DNA from: Bacillota bacterium
Lineage (GTDB): Bacteria > Bacillota > UBA4882 > UBA8346
Assembly (NCBI GenBank): GCA_023392595.1
Contig: JAEVYU010000023.1
Location: forward strand, 53,248 to 117,247
DNA length: 64,000 nt
Reading direction: 5' to 3'
The notes under the pieces: model-generated
What the model saw: only the letters and a program-made list of their open reading frames with translations
Told to the model about the DNA's origin: nothing
Database searches by the model: none
Part shown: piece by piece, positions 1 to 9,082 of the stretch
Numbering within the stretch: the stretch's first letter is position 1
Layout of the letters: every line of letters begins with the position of its first letter
Translations under genes and position numbers: made by a program

Positions 1-1
1 T

Positions 2-841
2 CGACCCATGGAAACCGGAGTACCCGGGCTAAGCATGATTAAGGGAGACATTCCCGCCCATCAGCTCGCAGCGCTCTACAAGCCCCTCATTGGTTTTACG
101 GTTCAGGGAACAAAGATTCTGACCATCGGGGAGCGCAGTACGGCTCTGAAAGCGCCTTCATATTACGTGTTACCGGTGCATGTTCCCGCAACGGCCAGTG
201 TACATCCGGACCCTAATGGCCGTCCTTACATGTCCCTCGGTCTTGCGTTCAATCAAAATCTTCTTCAGAGTTTGCTAAGAGATCTTCCTGAAGATCTCAT
301 GCCAACCACTTCTGAGCAGCATTTCGCAGCTTGTGAAATGGACATCGAACTGATGGAGGCCTGGCTGCGGTTATTGCGATTAACCGAGGCTCCTGGGGAT
401 ATTCCGGCCCTTGCGCCGGCCTATGAACGTGAAATCCTTTATCGCGTTTTGATGGGACCGCAAGGATGGTATCTAAGGCAACTGGGCCTGAGAGAAAGCA
501 ATTTTTCAAAGATTTCCCAGATTGTAAAATGGCTTCGCGATAACTATACCAAGCCCATTGACGTCGGTGAGATGGCCGCGAAATCGGGGATGGCTATCAA
601 TACCTTTCACCGTCAGTTTAAACGGGCAACCGGTTTAAGCCCGATTCAGTTTCAAAAACAATTGCGGCTTTTGGAAGCCAGAAATCTGATGGCATTTGAG
701 GGCTATGCGGTAGCCAGCGCCGCATATCAAGTCGGTTACCAGAGTCCCTCTCAGTTTAACCGGGAATATTCCCGCTTCTTCGGCTCACCCCCGGCGCGGG
801 ACACCGAGAAGCTAAGACGAATCGAAGCCGCGAGGGATTAG
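2..841 (+). CDS. AraC-family transcriptional regulator, 5' end outside the window
   Basis: DNA-binding regulator with an AraC N-terminal ligand domain (YqhC-like, residues about 1-130 of the visible part) and a C-terminal double helix-turn-helix (about residues 170-270). The helix-turn-helix is visible as DVGEMAAKSGMAINTFHRQF followed by a second helix pair ending near GSPPARDTEKL. The first ATG is at position 8, but the frame stays open to the window edge. Family members carry about 30 more residues before the ETGVPGL-type motif, so the true start probably lies upstream. The regulated target is not visible. Downstream is a repeat array rather than a co-transcribed gene. Confidence 0.85.
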   Translation, partial: RPMETGVPGLSMIKGDIPAHQLAALYKPLIGFTVQGTKILTIGERSTALKAPSYYVLPVHVPATASVHPDPNGRPYMSLGLAFNQNLLQSLLRDLPEDLMPTTSEQHFAACEMDIELMEAWLRLLRLTEAPGDIPALAPAYEREILYRVLMGPQGWYLRQLGLRESNFSKISQIVKWLRDNYTKPIDVGEMAAKSGMAINTFHRQFKRATGLSPIQFQKQLRLLEARNLMAFEGYAVASAAYQVGYQSPSQFNREYSRFFGSPPARDTEKLRRIEAARD

Positions 842-944
842 CGGCCAGACGGCCGCTTCGATTTAGAATGGGTTGCCTCAGAAAAAAGACAGCCCGCTCC
901 CCTTCAATCGGCTTCGTAAATATCCCAATTGATGATTTTAAGCC

Positions 945-1305
945 ATTTTCGTTCCAAAATCATTTTTTTTAAGAAAACATCTATCCCAGCTTGTGGAAAT
1001 TAATCTTAGCTCTTAAGAATTAATCTTACCTTCCGGATTTCATTTCCCGGACATAAATCATCAATTCCCGCTTCCGGAAATTAATCTTAGCTCTTAAGAA
1101 TTAATCTTACCTTCCGGATTTCATTTCCCGGACATAAATCATCAATTCCCCCTTTAAAAAATGAATCTTTACGCTCCAAAATCATTTTTTGTTGCAAAAT
1201 CTCATCTTCGGTCAAAACGAATCAATATCCATCGGAAAATCAAATCCTAGCACAAAAATTACTTTCCGGTTTCAAAATATACTTCGAAGCAAAGATCCAG
1301 ACCGA
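945..1305. repeat. Degenerate ~20-nt tandem array, with an exact 75-bp duplication inside
   Basis: About 18 consecutive units of 17-21 nt can be laid end to end. Each has the shape C-N3/4-(G)-AAA-N3-ATC-N, for example cttccggaaattaatcttag and ctcttaagaattaatcttac. Four units are duplicated exactly: 995-1069 equals 1076-1150, offset 81 bp. There is no ORF, no constant spacer and no conserved repeat sequence as in CRISPR. The rest of the 842-1579 gap (1306-1579) shows nothing I can support. Confidence 0.6.
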
Positions 1306-1579
1306 TCGGCCGGGGTTTAGAATGCTTTTTAAAACTTAGCCCGGGGCTTTCATCCTCTGCGTCCGGGATAAATAAGGGATTGAACCGGATTCGTCAGGAT
1401 TCTTCGCCTTTTAAAAAAGGCGCCCGATTAGACGGCTCAGTCAGTCTCTGCCATTTGGAGGGGAAGGAGGTTAATTCCTTTCTCCGTGTCTCTGTGGCTA
1501 ACCCAATAGGACACATCGTCACAACCATTATTTTATCTCGGAGCCATCCTGGACAAAGTTAAGCTTGTTCCGAATCCGC

Positions 1580-4045
1580 TTAGCGAAACCGGTTGCTTGA
1601 ACTGAAGAAATCTTGCCAGGGGTCATCGCCGCCGATCCTCCTTAGCGCCTCCGCCATATTGACGCCGTCGGGAGCCACCGTGTCCAGTTCTTTCCAGGTA
1701 ATGGGCATCGAGACCCGGGCCCCTTTTCTCGCCCGGAGGGAATAAGGGGCAATGCTGGTAGCGCCCCGGCCGTTGCGAATCCAATCAATGAAGATCTTGC
1801 CCGTCCGCTTATTCTTTCTGACATTGCTGGTGTAACGGTCAGGCCACTGCTGTTCCATAACCTCGGCAACGCGCCTGGCAAAACCGTAAAAGGTCTCCCA
1901 CTCCACCGCCGGTTTGAAAGGGACCACCACATGATAGCCTTTGCCGCCGCTGGTTTTGAGATACGAGTTCAAAGAAAGCTGCTCCAAAAGGCTTTTGATG
2001 TCTTTTACCCCCCGGCGCACCGTTTCCAGGTCCATTCCCTCATCCGGGTCCAGGTCAAATACCATGATGTCCGGCTTTTCCAGCTCCTCCACCCGGCTGC
2101 CCCAGGTATGAAATTCCAAAGTCCCCATCTGGGCTTCAAATAAGAGACCGGCTGCATTCTCCATATAGAAATAGTCTTCCGTTGCTCCGCTGCCGGTGAG
2201 GACCGGCATGGTGACGATCCCCTTATTATCCGGACCGGGATGCTTCTTGTAGAAGCAAGACTGGGATATTCCCTTGGGACAGCGTACAATGCTGAGAATC
2301 CGCCGCCCCACATAGGGCATCATCCGCTCCGCCACCTTCGCATAATACCGGACCACATCCGCTTTAGTGATTTCAGGCTCATCAAAAATCACCTTGTCTG
2401 GGCTGGTGATCCGGATTCCCTCGATGGTGATGCTGTCAACCTTCGCTTTCATCGGCCTCTCCAAATTCACAGCGGGTAATGGATCTTCTTCCGGGTTTCC
2501 GCTTGACTCCGTTTCATCATCCCCATTTTCCTTCTGGATATCCCCGGGCTCCTTATCCGTCCGCAGGCCCTTGAAGCTCGCCTGTCTTAACAGATGATCC
2601 GCGGTCCATTCGGCAAACTGGATTTCCGCAACCAACTCAGGTTCAAGCCAGGTAATTTTTTCATTTTTCCCGATATCCGGCGTCTGTTTAAAAGGGGGGG
2701 TTTTCCGCCGGAGCGGTTTGAATTTTTCCTCCAGCTCTTTCATACCGCGTATTGTGAAGCCCGTTCCGGCCCGTCCGGCATAGATCAGTTCCTTCCCTTC
2801 ATAGACCCCGAGGAGCAGCGAGCTTACCCCGGTCGTTTTTTTGTCGGAAAGCGTATATCCGCCAATGACGAATTCCCGCCTCCCGGCGCATTTCAGCTTA
2901 ATCCAATCGCCGTTTCGGGTTCCGCTGTATCTGGAATCAGCTTTTTTCCCGACGATCCCCTCGAAATTCCCTTTACAAGCTGCCAGAAAGCTTTCCTTGC
3001 CATTGCCTACAATATGCTGGCTATAGTGGAGGTTTTGAGGGGAATCCTTCATCAGAGCTTCCAACGTTGCTTTTCTGTCAATCAGGCGGCGTCCTCTCAA
3101 GTCATTGCCATCCAGGGCCAGGAGATCAAAGACGATATAGGTAAGGTTTTTGCCCTGGGGATTTCGCATATAACTTTGGAGAGCCTGGAAATCGGTCTTG
3201 CCTTGCGCATCCGTGATCACCATTTCCCCGTCCAGGACCATCGCCCTCCCGGCAGCCCAGTCGACGAGGGAAAGAGCGACGTCCTGAAACCGGGTGGTAA
3301 AGTCATGGCCGTTTCTGGTGATCAGCCGGGCGTTGTTGCCTTCCAGAAAGGCAAGAATCCGGTAGCCGTCGTATTTCAGCTCATAGAGCCAATCCCCGCC
3401 CTCGGGAACCGTGCGATTAAGTTTGGCAAGCTGCACATCGGCCCGTTGAAAAGGGTTATTTTGGGTGATTTTTTGATCCGCTCCCGCCTCGATCTCCGCC
3501 ATGGTGCGTCCGGTTCTGACGCTGGTGGTAAACTCGGAAATCCCCGCGGCGATTTCGGCGTAATCGTCTTTTTCTTTGAGCAAAAGCCAGTTATTTTTAT
3601 CCTCGCCCGTTTTTGCTTTCATCCGAACCAAAGCCCATTTTCCCTTCAACCGTCTTCCTCTTAAAAGAAACTTCAACGAGCCCTCCCGGAGTCCTGCCTC
3701 CACATCCCCCTGAGGCTCCCAGAGGCCTTCATCCCAAAGCATCACCACCCCGCCGCCATATTCCCCCTTGGGAATAAGCCCTTCAAAGTTCCTGTATTCC
3801 AAAGGATGATCCTCTACCTGTACGGCGAGCCGCTTGTCACGGGTATCATAGGAAGGCCCCTTGGGAACCGCCCAGCTTAATAAAGCCCCATCCCATTCCA
3901 GGCGCAAGTCGAAGTGATCCCTGCGGGCCAGATGGTGCTGGACGGCAAATCTCAGGCGGTCGGCGGGCTTTTCCGGTTTGCCTTCCGGCTCGGCCGTTTT
4001 TGCAAAATTCCTTTTGCGGTTGTATTCTGCCAATTTGGGGGGCAT
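1580..4045 (-). CDS. ligD: ATP-dependent DNA ligase D (LigD), non-homologous end joining
   Basis: Multidomain repair ligase for double-strand breaks, working with Ku. Domain order (residues counted from a start at 4066) is a 3'-phosphoesterase (about 30-160; HFDLRLEWDG and LLSWAVPKGP), then ligase (about 205-500; adenylation lysine in KYDG at 231-234), then an archaeo-eukaryotic-primase-type polymerase (about 545-810; metal-binding DLDPD at 671-675 and SGGKGYHVVVP). This PE-LIG-POL order is the Pseudomonas-type arrangement. An ATG at 4066 is possible, but the ATG at 4045 has AAAGGAAAG upstream and gives the usual MPPKLAEYNRKRNF beginning, so I chose it. No Ku gene is visible in the window. 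Confidence 0.95.
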   Translation of the reverse strand: MPPKLAEYNRKRNFAKTAEPEGKPEKPADRLRFAVQHHLARRDHFDLRLEWDGALLSWAVPKGPSYDTRDKRLAVQVEDHPLEYRNFEGLIPKGEYGGGVVMLWDEGLWEPQGDVEAGLREGSLKFLLRGRRLKGKWALVRMKAKTGEDKNNWLLLKEKDDYAEIAAGISEFTTSVRTGRTMAEIEAGADQKITQNNPFQRADVQLAKLNRTVPEGGDWLYELKYDGYRILAFLEGNNARLITRNGHDFTTRFQDVALSLVDWAAGRAMVLDGEMVITDAQGKTDFQALQSYMRNPQGKNLTYIVFDLLALDGNDLRGRRLIDRKATLEALMKDSPQNLHYSQHIVGNGKESFLAACKGNFEGIVGKKADSRYSGTRNGDWIKLKCAGRREFVIGGYTLSDKKTTGVSSLLLGVYEGKELIYAGRAGTGFTIRGMKELEEKFKPLRRKTPPFKQTPDIGKNEKITWLEPELVAEIQFAEWTADHLLRQASFKGLRTDKEPGDIQKENGDDETESSGNPEEDPLPAVNLERPMKAKVDSITIEGIRITSPDKVIFDEPEITKADVVRYYAKVAERMMPYVGRRILSIVRCPKGISQSCFYKKHPGPDNKGIVTMPVLTGSGATEDYFYMENAAGLLFEAQMGTLEFHTWGSRVEELEKPDIMVFDLDPDEGMDLETVRRGVKDIKSLLEQLSLNSYLKTSGGKGYHVVVPFKPAVEWETFYGFARRVAEVMEQQWPDRYTSNVRKNKRTGKIFIDWIRNGRGATSIAPYSLRARKGARVSMPITWKELDTVAPDGVNMAEALRRIGGDDPWQDFFSSSNRFR

Positions 4046-4151
4046 TTCTACTTTCCTTTTGAACATACTGCGGTCGCTTTCTAACTATTATCCACCGCTT
4101 CCGCGGGGGTTATCCATTTTGGGTGAGGGAGGCAGCGAGTACCGGGGGTGC

Positions 4152-4271
4152 GTTAACGAAAACAGTTTCAGCTTCATACCTGTAAAATATCAGGTAATCC
4201 CTACCAACAAGGAAACGATAGTCTGTCTGAATATCCATGATGGAAGATAACGATGCGCCAATTCCAGGATA
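4152..4271 (-). pseudogene. RelE/ParE-type toxin remnant
   Basis: A short open stretch encodes SIMDIQTDYRFLVGRDYLIF followed by YRYEAETVFVN, which resembles the C-terminal strands of ParE/RelE toxins (the yRvLv.g.YlifY pattern). The N-terminal half and the final catalytic strand are absent, and there is no antitoxin gene nearby. I read it as the decayed end of a toxin-antitoxin locus. Identification rests on pattern memory only. Confidence 0.4.
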
Positions 4272-4304
4272 AAAAAATCCACCCCGGTCACACACTGGCC
4301 GGGG
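4271..4304 (-). terminator. Rho-independent terminator of the nitroreductase gene
   Basis: A 9-bp stem (4282-4290 with 4296-4304, CCCCGG...CCGGGG core) is followed on the minus strand by a T7 run (4271-4277). It lies 18 bp past the nitroreductase stop. Confidence 0.75.
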
Positions 4305-4321
4305 TCGTTGTTATCAGTAGA

Positions 4322-4870
4322 TTATTTTATATAATCAATTACATTCATGTCTCTGGGCGGAGCGGCCGGATCATCTCCATAGGTATATCCAAGCGCTATC
4401 GTGCATACATAATTATAATGATCAGGAATGGCTAATTCCCTTTTCAAGTCATTGCCTTTTTCCGTCTTAAAAAGAATTCCGGAAGACAAAATAAAACATG
4501 AACCAATATGTAACGATTCTGCCGCCAGCATAATATTCTGCGCCGCTAATCCGCATTCGATCTGTGGCGCGGTCTTATCTGCAGAAATCAAAATGACTGT
4601 AGGCGCATTATAAAAGGTATGATAAATCGGATCTTTGACTCTTTTAATCATTATTTGGCTATCCGAATTCAGAAAGTCCTCTTTGATCAGATCAACCATC
4701 TTATCAAGTAAGACCCTATTTTGAATCACTGTAAAGTGCCATTTTTGTTCCGACGTGGGTGCAAAAACAGCAGCATCCAGTATTGTCTGCAACTCAGAAT
4801 CAGCAATCTGTTCAAATTTATATTTCCTTATACTTCTCCTGCTTTTAATAACCCTCAAAGTTTCATTCAT
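4322..4870 (-). CDS. Nitroreductase family protein
   Basis: FMN-dependent NAD(P)H oxidoreductase of the nitroreductase superfamily, 182 aa. The N-terminus has the hallmark RRSIRKYK phosphate-binding motif (about residues 11-18), then ILDAAVFAPTSEQKWHFTVI. The centre and end carry GLAAQNIMLAAESLHIGSCF and the terminal IALGYTYGDDP. The length matches small single-domain members. It is monocistronic, with its own terminator. The substrate cannot be inferred; these enzymes reduce nitroaromatics, quinones or flavins. Confidence 0.9.
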   Translation of the reverse strand: MNETLRVIKSRRSIRKYKFEQIADSELQTILDAAVFAPTSEQKWHFTVIQNRVLLDKMVDLIKEDFLNSDSQIMIKRVKDPIYHTFYNAPTVILISADKTAPQIECGLAAQNIMLAAESLHIGSCFILSSGILFKTEKGNDLKRELAIPDHYNYVCTIALGYTYGDDPAAPPRDMNVIDYIK

Positions 4871-5005
4871 AAATAATGAGCCTCCGTTATTATAGATTCT
4901 AACCTTTAAAAAATTAATGCCGCCGCTTCAGCCGGCAACAATCTGTTTTATTAAATATACACCAATTGTTGAATGATAACAAGTAACCTGTAAAAGTCTT
5001 ATTTA

Positions 5006-5160
5006 TCAAGTTTCCATCACGCCTGAGTCGCAACCCAAATTCAAAAGCTCTTCCAGCGCCTTGTAATCTTCCGCCGGGAGTGTTTAAACCGGTTTAAAAC
5101 CGCATCGCTCCAGCCACCGGCCGGATAGGCGTGGCCCTCCTTTTGGGTGTAACCCATTGG
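5006..5160 (-). pseudogene. Unidentified gene remnant
   Basis: The minus strand carries two coding-like pieces in different frames. The upstream piece reads MGYTQKEGHAYPAGGWSDAV. The downstream piece reads LPAEDYKALEELLNLGCDSG, ending VMET and a stop at 5006. I do not recognise the family. The frame change and lack of a start indicate decay. The neighbouring 4871-5005 stretch shows nothing else. Confidence 0.35.
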
Positions 5161-5495
5161 CTGAAAATAGCGTGATTGCTGCAATTATGGCTTAGGAGGG
5201 GCAGGAGGACATAAAAAAAATGAACCGGGATAAAAAAGGCCATCCATTATTTATCGTTTCAATCTGCGGATTTACAGGCAAGATGGAGTACTCTTCCACC
5301 TGTCAACCGCTGCGCATGGATACCGAACCGCATGATACAATCTTGGGGGAAGTGATCTGTTAACAGTCCAAGACCGACCAATTCCAATTTGAAATGCTGA
5401 TTATTTGTACACAGACGAACAGGAATTTATTGAGCAGATAGCCAATAAAAAACACAAAATAATGAATCCCAGATAAATTTTTCGGAGGATTATCA
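5161..5495 (+). other. Intergenic region with decayed coding fragments
   Basis: From about 5220 the plus strand reads KGHPLFIVSICGFTGKMEYS before stops intervene. From about 5398 another frame reads ADYLYTDEQEFIEQIANKKH and stops at 5476. Neither has a proper start. They look like pieces of one or two dead genes. The GNAT ribosome site (GGAGG at about 5483) closes the region. Confidence 0.35.
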
Positions 5496-6140
5496 ATGAA
5501 CAAAATAATTAAGATTAGGAATGAAGAGAAAACAGATTATGAGAAAGTAGAAGAAATCACACGGAAAGCTTTTTGGAATTTATATATTCCAGGGTGCAAT
5601 GAACACTATTTAGTTCATATTATGCGACCCCATAAAGATTTTCTGCCGGAGTTGGATTTGGTGATCGAAGTTGATAATCAGATCATCGGAAATATCATGT
5701 ATACGAAAACAAAACTAATCGATGAGTCCGGGGAAGAAAAACACATCCTTACTTTTGGTCCGGTTTGCATTTTGCCGCAATATCAGAGAAAGGGGTATGG
5801 AAAAAAACTAATAGAGTATTCCTTTGAACGGGCGGTCGCACTTGGTTACGATGTGGTTGTAATATTTGGGAACCCCAATAATTATGTAAGCTGTGGCTTT
5901 AAGAGTTGCAAAAAATACAATGTCTGTCTTGAGAACGGGACATATCCAGCGGCAATGATGGTAAAAGAACTCAAACCAGATACCTTGGACGGAAGAAAAT
6001 GGGTTTACTATCAAAGTCCTGTATTTGAGATAGACGAGCAAGAAGCTGAGCGCTTTGACGAGGGCCTGGAAAGCCTGGAGAAAAAATACCAGCCAAGTCA
6101 AGAAGAATTTTATATTCACAGCCATTCTATTATACAGTGA
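5496..6140 (+). CDS. GNAT family N-acetyltransferase
   Basis: Acetyl-CoA-dependent acyltransferase, 214 aa. The acetyl-CoA loop is visible as LPQYQRKGYGKKLIEYS at about residues 98-114 (Q-x-x-G-x-G). It is preceded by the beta-4 strand GPVCI and followed by GNPNNYVSCGF, the common end of the fold. The C-terminal ~45 residues form a charged helical extension. The start is supported by GGAGG 8 nt upstream of the ATG. It is isolated between decayed genes. The acceptor substrate is unknown. Confidence 0.85.
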   Translation: MNKIIKIRNEEKTDYEKVEEITRKAFWNLYIPGCNEHYLVHIMRPHKDFLPELDLVIEVDNQIIGNIMYTKTKLIDESGEEKHILTFGPVCILPQYQRKGYGKKLIEYSFERAVALGYDVVVIFGNPNNYVSCGFKSCKKYNVCLENGTYPAAMMVKELKPDTLDGRKWVYYQSPVFEIDEQEAERFDEGLESLEKKYQPSQEEFYIHSHSIIQ

Positions 6141-6235
6141 ACTACCTTTTTTATCCGTGCAACTGCTCGAAAATATATCATCACCAAAGAGTCTTCTTTG
6201 GAGCAATGGTTTACGTCTAGGCCAGAAAACATGGT
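6141..6235 (+). pseudogene. Fragment duplicating part of the membrane-protein gene at 17335-17760
   Basis: The stretch from TTTATCCGTGCAACTGCTCG to GGAGCAATGGTTT matches 17557-17616 with only scattered differences. Only about 70 bp, from the middle of that gene, is present, with no start or remaining helices. It is a fossil of a duplicated locus that abuts the truncated chemoreceptor. Confidence 0.65.
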
Positions 6236-6252
6236 CTCTTCTAAGCGCTGCG

Positions 6253-6821
6253 TCATTTATCTGCGCCTGCGGGAGATATTCTTTTGATTTTAAAACCAAT
6301 CTGGTTTGAGGTAACGCTTAATTCACGTGTGGAAGAAGCGGTTTTCTGCATGCTGGCAGATAAAATCCGGGTTATCAATGTCACCTCGCCAATCTGCCGA
6401 TTCAGGTGTTTGATGTCTGCTGTGGTATGATTGGCAAATTCAGATAACAGCCTTGCCTCGTGAATAATTTCTTCAATGATTGACTGCAATGATTGCGCCA
6501 TTAAATTAAAATCATCAGCCAGTTTGCTGATATCATCCTTACCTTTAATATGCAAGCGTTTTGTCAAATCCCCACCAATAATATTATCAAAATGCCGATA
6601 TAATTTTTTGATTGAAGAAATTAAGGTAATATTGGCGACGAGGTAAGAAAAAATGCCAACTGCAATACCCGCTGCAATGCAGGAAAAAGTAAACCAAGTT
6701 TTCATTTCTGGGCTTTTATATACTGTAAACATAGACGGAAGAACGGAAATATTATCCCGATGATGATTCCGAAACCTACTGAAAACAATAGAAATTTCCT
6801 GATTTGACCCGGCTTAAACAA
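6253..6821 (-). pseudogene. Truncated, frameshifted methyl-accepting chemotaxis protein
   Basis: The open part (6253-6732) encodes a transmembrane segment, a HAMP domain (ANITLISSIKKLYRHFDNII, then GGDLTKRLHIKGKDDISKLA) and the first turns of the signalling coiled coil (SASMQKTASSTRELS). It then runs into unrelated codons. The methylation helices and CheA/CheW hairpin are missing. Upstream, in another frame, a TTG at 6821 preceded by AAGGAG begins LFKPGQIRKFLLFSVGFGII, a first membrane helix. A frameshift near 6735 therefore separates the two pieces. With both a frameshift and a lost C-terminus, a working receptor is unlikely. Confidence 0.75.
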
Positions 6822-6864
6822 AATAAAGCATCTCCTTCAAACAAGTAATGTAAATCCGTTCCGC

Positions 6865-7950
6865 TTATGCCGATGCATTGGTTTCATCATCTTTTAGGGC
6901 CTTCACAATAAACAAGGTAAGGTCTTCCTTCAGATTTTTATCGCTGGGCTGCGCCAAGGCCACACCGTTAGCCTCAAACAACACCCGAACCAACGGACGG
7001 GCCGCGAATTTCTTGGATACTTTGATCACAACCCCTGTTTCGCCATTATTTAATAAAACCATGCTACCGATGGGAAACGGTGCAATATTATCCAGAAAAA
7101 GTTTGCTGAAATCCGGATCAAAATCGGTTTTATCTTTATCTCTGATAAATTCCAAAACTTCATGGGGCAGCCAGCGCTTCCGATAAATCCGGTCGGTAGA
7201 CAGGGCGTCGTACACATCAGCAACCGCGGCAATCCGGGCAAACTCATGAATTTCCTTTCCCTTTAAGCCCCGGGGATAACCGGTTCCATTAAATTTCTCA
7301 TGATGTTGCCAGGCGATATGGGATGATACGCTGCTGATGTCGTTACATTTCTTTAAGATATCATAACCCAGTTGGGCATGTTTTTGAATCGCCGCAAATT
7401 CTTCGGCAGTAAGCTTACCGGCTTTATTCAGAATATCGTCCGCAATCAATACTTTACCTACATCATGCAAAATGGCACCCATGGCTAAATCCCGCAATCT
7501 GGAAAAATTGTAACCCGCGGCCACTCCGGTCATTAAGGACAAAATACACACCGTCAAGCAGTGGCCGAACAGATAATCGTTAATCGCCCGGATGTCAACC
7601 AGGCTGAAAGAGACGCTACGGTTGCCCAAAATTTCATCCAGCACTTCGCTGATCACCTGATAGATTTTTTCCCCGCTGACACTCCGGCCATCCCGGATCT
7701 TTCCCATGACTTCCTTAACTTCTTTCATCGCTTGGACCCTGGTTTGAACGCGCACCAAATCGTCGACTTCAACTTTACCGATCCGTTGGTCGGTAATATA
7801 TAGCGACATAATCCCCAACTCCTGCAACCTGCCGATATATTTGGCGGTTAGGGACACCCCTTCGGCCAACAACACCTTACCATCGACCGAGTAGATATTG
7901 CGGGCGACCTGCATATTCTCCTTAACATTCTGGATTGACATCAATCTCAT
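6865..7950 (-). CDS. HD-GYP domain protein, probable c-di-GMP phosphodiesterase
   Basis: Cytoplasmic 361-aa protein with a ~110-residue N-terminal region, then an HD-GYP domain: HD dyad in LHDVGK (162-163), HHE at 216-218 and GYP at 224-226 within NGTGYPRGLKG. These residues form the di-metal site of c-di-GMP phosphodiesterases. A C-terminal ~70-residue segment (VLLNNGETGVVIKVS) is a small beta domain often appended to this family. The ribosome site GAGGAATTAAAAC precedes the ATG. It sits next to a GGDEF gene on the same strand, so synthesis and breakdown of c-di-GMP may be set locally. Confidence 0.9.
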   Translation of the reverse strand: MRLMSIQNVKENMQVARNIYSVDGKVLLAEGVSLTAKYIGRLQELGIMSLYITDQRIGKVEVDDLVRVQTRVQAMKEVKEVMGKIRDGRSVSGEKIYQVISEVLDEILGNRSVSFSLVDIRAINDYLFGHCLTVCILSLMTGVAAGYNFSRLRDLAMGAILHDVGKVLIADDILNKAGKLTAEEFAAIQKHAQLGYDILKKCNDISSVSSHIAWQHHEKFNGTGYPRGLKGKEIHEFARIAAVADVYDALSTDRIYRKRWLPHEVLEFIRDKDKTDFDPDFSKLFLDNIAPFPIGSMVLLNNGETGVVIKVSKKFAARPLVRVLFEANGVALAQPSDKNLKEDLTLFIVKALKDDETNASA

Positions 7951-8053
7951 GTTTTAATTCCTCAAACTGGCAAATTTTAATTCCTAAAAGGCACCCCATC
8001 GACATTCGTTGATCCCTAGCGGTCCCGTATCGCCATGATCAGCAGGATAACGC

Positions 8054-9082
8054 TCAATCTCTCGGATGTACTAACTTTTGATTATAAATCGTGATCTCAT
8101 TTTTGCCATTTCTCTTGGAGTGGTAAAGCGCAGCGTCCACTTTGTCAAAAATGATTTCCACCTTTTCTTCTTTTTCCACAAAATAGATGCCGCAAGACAG
8201 CGTAATCGTTATTGGTTTTTCAGCCCATTTTAAGCAATCCGTTTCCAGCCGTTGTTGGATTTTAGTGATGATTTCCTTGGACTTTTCAGCCGGACATTCA
8301 TAAAGAATCATAAAAAATTCATCGCCCCCATAGCGGAAAACCAAATCATCGCTGCGCACATGATTCTTAAGGTTAAGTGCGATACGGCGCACCGCTGTGT
8401 CCCCGAAACGGTGCCCATGAGAGTCGTTGATCCCCTTGAAATTATCGATATCCAGCATTACGACGGAATAAGGCGGCAGGGCCTTGTGGAGCATGTCCAC
8501 CATATAAGCACGGTTGTATAAGCCGGTCATTTCATCGGTAATGGCTGCTTGATAGACAGAATGATAATTGCGGCTGACCGATTGCAATTGGTTTTCCCGA
8601 TCCATGATCTCGTTGCAGTAAAGGATGATGGCAATCGTTGCGAATATGAAACCATCCAGAAACGAAGTCGTAAGACCGCTGTAACGACCGCTAACTGCGC
8701 GATAAGCATTAAAAGCCGCAGACAGGCAAAACACAGTACTTCCGGCCAAAAACATTTTTGCGGCGGTGCTCTTTTTTAAATTGCAATAGCTGGTATAGAG
8801 CCAACTCAATGCATTGATCACAATGATCGGGCTGTAACTATTGCAGATGCTTTGAAAAATGAACTGATCTTTTGAGAAAAGCTCAATGAGCACAATTCCC
8901 GACAAGGTCACTAAGGCGATGTTTTTATCCGCCTTATTCCCAAAGAATCGGTATACTCCCATCGATGCTGCAGTTATCGAAAGATAAAGAGCCAAAACCA
9001 TCAGTCTTTGATAGGTAAAACGGCTGAAAGGCAAAGTATACCACGAAATCCAGTTCAAGGTGAAAATGGTTCGAAACAGCAT
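8054..9082 (-). CDS. Membrane diguanylate cyclase, 3' part of a frameshifted 7TM-DISM/GGDEF gene
   Basis: This frame supplies most of a 7TM-DISM membrane region (about residues 1-160; FRTIFTLNWISWYTLPFS is typical of its second helix) and a C-terminal GGDEF domain. The GGDEF signature is RYGGDEF (252-256), with an inhibitory I-site RSDD five residues before it, so it is probably an active, feedback-inhibited cyclase. The upstream ATG has no ribosome site. The natural start is in the overlapping frame 9055-9726. One extra base in the A9 tract at 9086-9094 would fuse both into a ~557-aa protein. Confidence 0.85.
   Translation of the reverse strand: MLFRTIFTLNWISWYTLPFSRFTYQRLMVLALYLSITAASMGVYRFFGNKADKNIALVTLSGIVLIELFSKDQFIFQSICNSYSPIIVINALSWLYTSYCNLKKSTAAKMFLAGSTVFCLSAAFNAYRAVSGRYSGLTTSFLDGFIFATIAIILYCNEIMDRENQLQSVSRNYHSVYQAAITDEMTGLYNRAYMVDMLHKALPPYSVVMLDIDNFKGINDSHGHRFGDTAVRRIALNLKNHVRSDDLVFRYGGDEFFMILYECPAEKSKEIITKIQQRLETDCLKWAEKPITITLSCGIYFVEKEEKVEIIFDKVDAALYHSKRNGKNEITIYNQKLVHPRD

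Noticed and set aside
995..1150. Possible CRISPR array
   Set aside because: Only two exact copies separated by 6 bp; the shorter units are degenerate and have no spacers or cas genes.
1380..1562. 60-codon open frame downstream of the repeat array
   Set aside because: No ribosome site and low-complexity, non-protein-like composition.
2594..3664. 356-aa open frame opposite ligD
   Set aside because: It lies wholly antisense to the conserved ligase and phosphoesterase domains, has no ribosome site and shows no domain pattern.
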